From the NCBI GenBank assembly GCA_044226045.1, contig JBGAHR010000010.1, positions 44,736-108,735 on the forward strand: a stretch of 64,000 nucleotides of DNA. The letters are read 5' to 3'. The position numbers and the translations under genes are program-made. Shown here piece after piece: positions 58,801 to 64,000 of this stretch. Position 1 is the stretch's first letter. Every line of letters starts with the position of its first letter. The notes under the pieces are model-generated. The model was not told the DNA's origin, ran no database searches, and worked only from the letters and a program-made list of their open reading frames with translations. Origin of the DNA: Endoryza sp044226045. GTDB taxonomy: Bacteria; Bacteroidota; Bacteroidia; Chitinophagales; Chitinophagaceae.

Positions 58801-59283
58801 ATGGATCAGGGTAAGCCCATTGTTTTATGTAAAAATTTTGATGATATGACATCTTCGATCGACATAAGGCTGATTCCAAAGGATGATTTACCAATGATCA
58901 TTCCTTTTCTGCGGTTGCTGAATGATAGCATACCCGTTGAAACCCTCGAAGAACGATTGGAAGAAATGATCCGGCAGGGGTACGAATGTGTAGGAGTATT
59001 CGACGGCAATCGTCTGGCAGGCATTTGCGGATTATGGTTTCTTACCAAGTATTATGTGGGCAAACATGTGGAACCGGATAATGTAATCATTCATCCGGAC
59101 TACAGGGGAACAGGAATAGGAGAGCAGATGATGAACTGGATCTATGCGTATGCCCGTTCCAAAGGCTGTATCGCCAGCGAACTGAACTGCTATGTTTCCA
59201 ATACCGGCGGGCAGAAGTTCTGGATCAATGAAGGTTATCAGATTATCGGGTTTCATTTTCAAAAGAAATTGATTGAATCATAA
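58801..59283 (+). CDS. GNAT-family acetyltransferase within the his operon
   Basis: 160 residues (145 if ATG 58846 is the start; that begins MTSSIDIRLIPKDDLP and fits the fold better). The GNAT core is complete: VGVFDGNRLAGICGLWF, HPDYRGTGIGEQMMNWIYAYA (acetyl-CoA pyrophosphate loop R/G-x-x-G-x-G/A) and a C-terminal NTGGQKFWINEGYQIIGFHFQKKL. Substrate unknown. It lies 7 nt after hisD and before hisC, so it is expressed with the pathway. It may act on an intermediate or a compound made from histidinol, but this is conjecture. Confidence 0.85.
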   Translation: MDQGKPIVLCKNFDDMTSSIDIRLIPKDDLPMIIPFLRLLNDSIPVETLEERLEEMIRQGYECVGVFDGNRLAGICGLWFLTKYYVGKHVEPDNVIIHPDYRGTGIGEQMMNWIYAYARSKGCIASELNCYVSNTGGQKFWINEGYQIIGFHFQKKLIES

Positions 59284-59322
59284 ACGGATCGGCCGGATGG
59301 TCGATTGAAAAATATCTTCACT

Positions 59323-60375
59323 ATGTTTGATTTGAACGAATTATTGCGCGACAACATAAGGAAGCTGGTACCGTACTCTTCCGCAAGGGATGAATTTAAA
59401 GGGGAAGCCAGTGTATACCTCGATGCGAATGAGAACAGCCTTGGCTCTCCCTTGCGCAAATGGTATAACCGGTATCCCGATCCTTTGCAAAAAAAGGTAA
59501 AGGAAAAACTGGAAGAGATCAAAGGAGTGCCCGCAAGCCAGATCTTCCTGGGCAATGGAAGCGATGAATGTATCGACGTGCTGATACGGGCTGTCTGCGA
59601 ACCAGGGGTGGATAACATCCTGATAACGCCGCCCACTTACGGCATGTACCAGGTCAGTGCAGACATTAATAATGTGCAGGTAAAAAAGGCGCCACTGACC
59701 AGCGATTTTCAATTGGATCTGCCGGCGATCGAAGACGCTATAGACGATCATACCAAGATCATATTTCTCTGCTCTCCCAATAATCCCACGGGAAATTCAC
59801 TGCTCAAGGAAGATATAGAAGCTATTCTCAACAATTATTTCGGCCTGGTAGTTATAGATGAAGCGTATATTAATTTTTCAAGACATCGTTCTTTTATCCA
59901 GGAGTTGAAAGATTATCCTAACCTGGTGGTGATGCAAACACTCAGCAAAGCCTGGGGCCTGGCTGCGCTGAGGGTGGGCATGGCTTTTGCGTCGGAAGAA
60001 ATTATCGGAGTGATGAACAAGATCAAACCTCCTTACAACATCAACCAGGCTTCGCAGGAGCTGGTCTTGCAGGCCCTCGAAGAAGTGGGACAGGTGAACG
60101 ACATGATCCGGGAAATTGTGAAACAACGGGATGAACTGGCTGAAAAATTGAACGCCATTCCGATAGTGTTGCATATATTTCCGTCCGATGCCAACTTCCT
60201 GCTGGTAAAGGTGACCGAGCCTGGCAAGATTTATGCGTACCTGCTGGACAAAGGAATCGTAGTAAGGGATCGGAGCAAAGTTCAATTGTGTGAAGGCTGC
60301 CTGCGAATCACTATTGGTACCGCCCGTGAAAACGAACAATTGATTGAAGCATTGAATCAATTCTCCAAATCATAA
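59323..60375 (+). CDS. hisC: Histidinol-phosphate aminotransferase
   Basis: PLP enzyme that transaminates imidazole acetol phosphate to histidinol phosphate. 350 residues, class II aminotransferase: DANENSLGSPL (substrate/phosphate region), NGSDECIDVLIRA, SPNNPTGN, VVIDEAYINFS and the Schiff-base lysine Lys209 in TLSKAWGLAALRVGMAF. ATG 59323 is chosen over a TTG 18 nt upstream. Third known pathway gene; gap of 39 nt after the acetyltransferase gene. Confidence 0.96.
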   Translation: MFDLNELLRDNIRKLVPYSSARDEFKGEASVYLDANENSLGSPLRKWYNRYPDPLQKKVKEKLEEIKGVPASQIFLGNGSDECIDVLIRAVCEPGVDNILITPPTYGMYQVSADINNVQVKKAPLTSDFQLDLPAIEDAIDDHTKIIFLCSPNNPTGNSLLKEDIEAILNNYFGLVVIDEAYINFSRHRSFIQELKDYPNLVVMQTLSKAWGLAALRVGMAFASEEIIGVMNKIKPPYNINQASQELVLQALEEVGQVNDMIREIVKQRDELAEKLNAIPIVLHIFPSDANFLLVKVTEPGKIYAYLLDKGIVVRDRSKVQLCEGCLRITIGTARENEQLIEALNQFSKS

Positions 60376-60385
60376 ACAGATCATC

Positions 60386-61633
60386 ATGAAACAAGGTTGG
60401 AAATTTCTGGTCATCCTGATTACCGCACTGGCGGCACTGTCTTTTATTAAAGCGACCAAAAAGAAAATATTCTTTGATGATGTGACGCTGACCGTTCCAA
60501 GCGGGTTTACAACCACCCTGTTTGCCGAGAACACCGGTCGTGCCCGTCACATTGTAGTGAACAAGAACGGAGATGTGTTTATTAAACTGGAAAGGCTGCG
60601 CAATGGAAAAGGCATTCTCCGGCTCCGGGATACTAACAAGGACGGAAAGGCAGATGATACCCTTTCGTTCGGAAATTACACAGGTACCGGTATTACCATC
60701 AAGGGAAATTATCTGTATGCCAGCTCCGATGAAGATATTTATCGTTACACTCTCTCCGCTACCGGTGACATAACCAATGCGGCAAAGCCAGACACAATTG
60801 TGAAAGGATTGTTCAGGAAAGGCGGTCATCATGCTTCCAAATCAATTGCACTCGATAATGACGGAAATATATATGTCAACATTGGGGCGCCCTCCAATAT
60901 CTGCCAGGAAGATCCCGCGCACACCAATCCCTGCCCCTGGCTGGTAATGGCCGGCGGTATCTGGCAATTCAGGGCCGATCGGCTCAACCAACGGCAGGAA
61001 GATGGCGTAAAGTATGCGACTGGCCTGCGAAACGTGGTCGGGCTCGACTGGAACAATCAAACCAATGCGCTCTATGTGATGCAGCATGGCCGGGACCTCT
61101 TGTTCCAGAATTACCCACAGTATTATACACAACAGGATGGAGCCGAAAATCCGGCTGAGGAAATGTTCCGGATCAAAAAAGACGGGGATTACGGATGGCC
61201 CTATTGTTATTTTGACAATGCCAAGCAAAAGAAACTGTTGAATCCAGAATATGGAGGGAATCGGGAAAAAGAAGATGTTTGTGCCGGAAAGGAAAAATCA
61301 ATTGCGCAGTACCCGGGTCACCTGGCACCAGATGCCCTGTTGTTTTATACCGGAAATCAGTTTCCTGAAAGATACCGGAATGGAGCCTTCATTGCATTTC
61401 ATGGATCGTGGAATCGTACACCGGAGCCACAGGCCGGCTATTTTATCGTTTTTCAGCCGATGAAGAACGGTATGCCGGATGGTAAATGGGAAGTGTTTGC
61501 AGATGGATTTGCCGGACCCAATATCAACCGGGCGCTTCATCGTCCCTGCGGACTGGCACAGGCTCCCGACGGCTCTATCTATGTAACAGACGATAACAAG
61601 GGAAGCGTCTGGAAGATTTCCTATAATAAATAA
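60386..61633 (+). CDS. Secreted PQQ-type sugar dehydrogenase-like protein
   Basis: 415 residues with an N-terminal membrane/signal segment (about 5-22). The mature part is a six-bladed propeller of the glucose/sorbosone dehydrogenase family: FAENTGRARHIVVNKNGDVFI, ALDNDGNIYVNIGAPSNICQE, YATGLRNVVGLDWNNQTNALYVMQHGRD, KKDGDYGWPYCYFDN and AFHGSWNRTPEPQAGY. PQQ-binding in this family uses Arg/His positions like RNVVGLDW and HGSWNR. It begins 10 nt after hisC and is followed by a cytochrome c gene, the natural electron acceptor. Lodged inside the his operon. Substrate unknown. Confidence 0.82.
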   Translation: MKQGWKFLVILITALAALSFIKATKKKIFFDDVTLTVPSGFTTTLFAENTGRARHIVVNKNGDVFIKLERLRNGKGILRLRDTNKDGKADDTLSFGNYTGTGITIKGNYLYASSDEDIYRYTLSATGDITNAAKPDTIVKGLFRKGGHHASKSIALDNDGNIYVNIGAPSNICQEDPAHTNPCPWLVMAGGIWQFRADRLNQRQEDGVKYATGLRNVVGLDWNNQTNALYVMQHGRDLLFQNYPQYYTQQDGAENPAEEMFRIKKDGDYGWPYCYFDNAKQKKLLNPEYGGNREKEDVCAGKEKSIAQYPGHLAPDALLFYTGNQFPERYRNGAFIAFHGSWNRTPEPQAGYFIVFQPMKNGMPDGKWEVFADGFAGPNINRALHRPCGLAQAPDGSIYVTDDNKGSVWKISYNK

Positions 61634-61690
61634 TCGAAGTTGCTTCCGCAGCAATTCCTATACTTTGTAAAAAATATCGATTAAAGGAAC

Positions 61691-62113
61691 ATGAAACCAA
61701 CCATCTTGTTAGTGCTGGCCTTTGCCCTGAGCACTGTCTTTTTCTCCTTTACACAACCCAAGCCTTCTGCTTTGAAACAATCAATCGCGAGAGGGGAGAA
61801 AGTATACCAAACCGTTTGCCTCGCCTGTCACCAGGTTGATGGCGCCGGCATTCCACGTATGGCTCCTCCGCTTGTCAAAACAAAGTGGGTGCTGGGCGAC
61901 AAAAAACAGCTGATCAAAATTGTACTAAAAGGATTGCCCGGCGGAGAGATCGAAATTGATGGCGATACTTTTCAGAACGCCATGCCACCACAGGAAGGGG
62001 CGCTGAGTGACCTGCAGATTGCCGACGTGCTCACCTTTGTACGAAACAGCTTTGGCAACAAAGCCAGCGCAGTACTTCCCGCGGAGGTAAAGGTGCAGAG
62101 AGCCAAAAAATAA
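61691..62113 (+). CDS. Periplasmic cytochrome c
   Basis: 140 residues with a signal peptide (about 1-21) and one class I cytochrome domain. Haem motif CLACH (Cys43, Cys46, His47), distal ligand Met in QNAMPPQEGALSD and LQIADVLTFVRNSFGN as the final helix. It probably accepts electrons from the dehydrogenase encoded 57 nt upstream. hisB starts 30 nt downstream, so all three likely share the histidine transcript. Confidence 0.9.
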   Translation: MKPTILLVLAFALSTVFFSFTQPKPSALKQSIARGEKVYQTVCLACHQVDGAGIPRMAPPLVKTKWVLGDKKQLIKIVLKGLPGGEIEIDGDTFQNAMPPQEGALSDLQIADVLTFVRNSFGNKASAVLPAEVKVQRAKK

Positions 62114-62143
62114 TTTCACATCAACCCATATCATTGTATTTAC

Positions 62144-63286
62144 ATGAAGCGTGTATTGTTTATAGACCGGGACGGAACCCTGATTCACGAAGCCCCACCA
62201 ACCTATCAGCTGGATTCCTTTGAGAAGCTGACCTTTTTTCCCGGCATGTTTGAATTCATGTCGCGCATTGCCCGCGAACTGGATTTTGAGCTGGTAATGG
62301 TCACCAACCAGGATGGGTTAGGCACGGAGAGTTTTCCGGAAGACACCTTCTGGCCGCTTCACAACCTCGTTATGAAATCGCTGGAAGGCGAAGGAATTAT
62401 CTTTTCCGAAGTGTGCATCGACCGGAGCTTTCCCCACGAGAACGCACCTACGCGCAAACCGGGAACCGGAATGCTCGCGCGATTTATAGACAATCCTGCC
62501 TACGATCTTAGCAATTCTTATGTTATCGGAGATCGCATCACCGATGTGCAGTTGGCAAAAAATCTGGGGTGCAAGGCCATTTGGATAAACCTCGATCCGC
62601 AACTGGGCAGTGCAGAAATACAGGATAAACTGGCCGATCTCCGTCAACAAACTGTTGCCCTGGAAACAGACAAATGGAGTGATATCTATTCTTTCCTGAA
62701 ACTGGGATTGCGAAAGGTGACGCACGAAAGAAATACCAATGAAACCAGGATCAGCATTCAGGTAAACATGGACGGCAGTGGGAAATCGGATATTCATACC
62801 GGTCTCGGATTCTTTGATCATATGTTGGATCAGATAGCCCGTCATGGCAAAATTGATTTGATGATAGAAGCCCGTGGCGACCTTCACATCGACGAGCACC
62901 ATACAATCGAAGACACCGGTATTGCGCTCGGAGAGGCATTTGCCAAAGCCCTGGCCGATAAAAGAGGGATGGAGCGATACGGTTTTGCCTTACCGATGGA
63001 TGAGGCCGATGCCAAAGTTTTGATTGATTTTGGCGGAAGGAACTGGCTGGTGTGGAATGCTGAATTCAAAAGGGAAAAGATAGGAGAGATGCCCACCGAA
63101 ATGTTCTTTCATTTTTTCAAATCGTTCAGTGATGCAGCCAAATGCAACCTGAATATTGAATGCCACGGCGATAATGAGCATCATAAGATAGAAGCTATTT
63201 TCAAAGCCTTTGCCAAAGCCATCAGGATGGCTGTAAAAAGAGACCCGCTGTCGAATTACCTGCCTTCGACAAAAGGAGTACTGTAG
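62144..63286 (+). CDS. hisB: Bifunctional HisB: histidinol phosphatase / imidazoleglycerol-phosphate dehydratase
   Basis: 380-residue fusion catalysing steps 7 and 9 of histidine synthesis. The N-terminal HAD phosphatase (1-165) has IDRDGTLIHE (Asp8, Asp10), TNQDGLG and GDRITDVQLAKNLG. The C-terminal IGPD domain (about 187-380) has DGSGKSDIHTGLGFFDHML, HIDEHHTIEDTGIALGEA and CHGDNEHHKIEAIFKAFA with the two manganese-binding His-rich clusters. The same fusion exists in enterobacteria and many Bacteroidota. Last gene of the operon here: hisH, hisA, hisF and hisI are not in the window. Confidence 0.97.
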   Translation: MKRVLFIDRDGTLIHEAPPTYQLDSFEKLTFFPGMFEFMSRIARELDFELVMVTNQDGLGTESFPEDTFWPLHNLVMKSLEGEGIIFSEVCIDRSFPHENAPTRKPGTGMLARFIDNPAYDLSNSYVIGDRITDVQLAKNLGCKAIWINLDPQLGSAEIQDKLADLRQQTVALETDKWSDIYSFLKLGLRKVTHERNTNETRISIQVNMDGSGKSDIHTGLGFFDHMLDQIARHGKIDLMIEARGDLHIDEHHTIEDTGIALGEAFAKALADKRGMERYGFALPMDEADAKVLIDFGGRNWLVWNAEFKREKIGEMPTEMFFHFFKSFSDAAKCNLNIECHGDNEHHKIEAIFKAFAKAIRMAVKRDPLSNYLPSTKGVL

Positions 63287-63307
63287 TAATTTGCCAATGT
63301 TGATTGC

Positions 63308-63519
63308 GAATTACGGATGACGGATGACGGATGACGGATTACGAATTACGGATTGAAAATTCAGAGTGCAACCTACTAATTAGTGAAAAGGTTGAGGTGC
63401 TAATTAGTTAATAAGCTGTGGTATATTATTCACTTAATTGAAATAGTTCTTCGTCAGTAATCCATCATCCGTAATCGATCATCCGTAATTCGTAATTCGT
63501 AATCCGTCATCCGTAATCC
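63308..63519. repeat. Inverted pair of ATTACGG/ATGACGG heptamer arrays
   Basis: Left arm (63308-63354): units ATTACGG, ATGACGG (three), ATTACGA, ATTACGG. Right arm (63455-63519): CCGTAAT, CCATCAT, CCGTAAT, TCGTAAT and related units, the reverse complement of the left arm. The loop between (about 100 nt) is AT-rich and holds nothing I recognise. It sits between convergent hisB and the amidohydrolase gene. Confidence 0.92.
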
Positions 63520-63526
63520 CCGTCTA

Positions 63527-64000
63527 TTACTTTATTTCCTTCCCTCCTTTCATCACCATCACCACTTTTCTGATCGCTTTTATGTCTGTGCCGGGATCGC
63601 CTTCAACGGCTACCAGGTCGGCGAGTAGCCCTTTTTGTATTCTGCCAATTTTGTTTCCGTAACCGAACACGTCGGCATTCACACTGGTTGCAGATCTGAG
63701 CACTTCAAGAGGACTCATTCCATACTCTACCATCAGTTCCATTTCACGGGCATTGTCGCCATGTGTATACACTCCCACATCTCCGCCCATACAGATGGTG
63801 ACACCTGCCTGCAACGCCAGCTGAAATGTTTTTTTCTTGTGTGTGATATTGGCAGGTTCGGGATCCACTCCTTTCTTCCAGCCCTTGTATTGTGCATTGG
63901 CTTCACCCGCAGCCAGGGTAGCGCAGAGCGCAACATTTTTTTCCTTCATCAGTTTGTAAACTTCCGGATTTCCGTCATCTCCATGTTCAATCGTGGATAC
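63527..64000 (-). CDS. Amidohydrolase-family protein, partial (N-terminus beyond right edge)
   Basis: C-terminal 157 residues of a metal-dependent hydrolase of the imidazolonepropionase/prolidase-like type. VSTIEHGDDGN (metal-ligand His), then ITHKKKTFQLALQAGVTICMGGDVGVYTHG with a catalytic-type Asp (GGD), YGMSPLEVLRSATSVNADVFG and the closing composite-domain strand QKGLLADLVAVEGDP. The frame is open to the window edge without a start. Many secreted Bacteroidota members hydrolyse dipeptides; the substrate here is unknown. Convergent with hisB. Confidence 0.85.
   Translation of the reverse strand, partial: VSTIEHGDDGNPEVYKLMKEKNVALCATLAAGEANAQYKGWKKGVDPEPANITHKKKTFQLALQAGVTICMGGDVGVYTHGDNAREMELMVEYGMSPLEVLRSATSVNADVFGYGNKIGRIQKGLLADLVAVEGDPGTDIKAIRKVVMVMKGGKEIK

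Overview
The window looks like a chromosomal stretch from a Bacteroidota bacterium, most likely a Chitinophagaceae relative; the family level is inference. The evidence is gene content typical of the phylum: DUF4369/TlpA thioredoxins, a 7TMR-DISM histidine kinase, a PafA-type phosphatase, an Mrp without its CxxC, secreted S9 and M16 peptidases, and many SusC-free secreted lipoprotein-like or outer-membrane proteins. Start codons rarely have Shine-Dalgarno sequences, and several promoters match the Bacteroidota pattern TTTG-N19/20-TAnnTTTG. Most genes are ordinary housekeeping or envelope genes. I see no rRNA, tRNA, phage, insertion sequence or CRISPR array.

Layout. 1-5.8 kb (minus): response regulator, histidine kinase, TolC-like channel and RND pump (cut by the left edge), one efflux module. 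6-9.9 kb (minus): a GH116-like glycosidase and a secreted Gfo/Idh protein. 10-16.8 kb: accA, dapA, TlpA-like, rnz, mrp and a PaiB-like protein. 16.8-24 kb: GDPD, SDR, kynU, pyrF and a DPP IV-like peptidase. 24-27.7 kb (minus): YCII protein, porin-like protein and a translationally coupled sigma/anti-sigma-like/adhesin-like trio. 28-36.7 kb: glutaryl-CoA-type dehydrogenase, aroK, DUF423, sensor kinase, ftsK, lolA, ubiX and a thioredoxin. 36.7-37 kb holds a candidate small RNA. 37.6-56.4 kb: PLP synthase, PafA phosphatase, M16 peptidase, two putative zinc peptidases, cytochrome c, beta-lactamase-like, MBL, pentapeptide, RDD, NIF3-like, S9 and GH16 genes. 56.4-63.3 kb: a histidine operon. 63.5 kb to the end: a partial amidohydrolase.

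Two things stand out. First, the histidine operon (hisG-hisD-GNAT-hisC-dehydrogenase-cytochrome c-hisB) is preceded by a complete attenuator. It has a Bacteroidota promoter, a 16-codon leader peptide with five His codons, and four RNA segments that can form the classic 1:2, 2:3 and 3:4 hairpins ending in a UUCG terminator. The predicted transcript starts almost on the leader AUG, so the leader peptide may be translated leaderless.

Second, about ten intergenic islands are built from short degenerate tandem repeats. Most units are exactly 7 nt long (AAAAGTC, AAAAAGT, AAACGTG, ATTACGG, GCAAACT families), with companion 8- and 9-nt families. The same families recur in both orientations. Several islands are mirror-image palindromes, and two islands carry a larger unit of about 76 bp in four tandem copies in opposite orientations. 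They hug gene ends and supply the stop codons of two genes. I cannot tell whether these are functional structures, expanding satellites or both.
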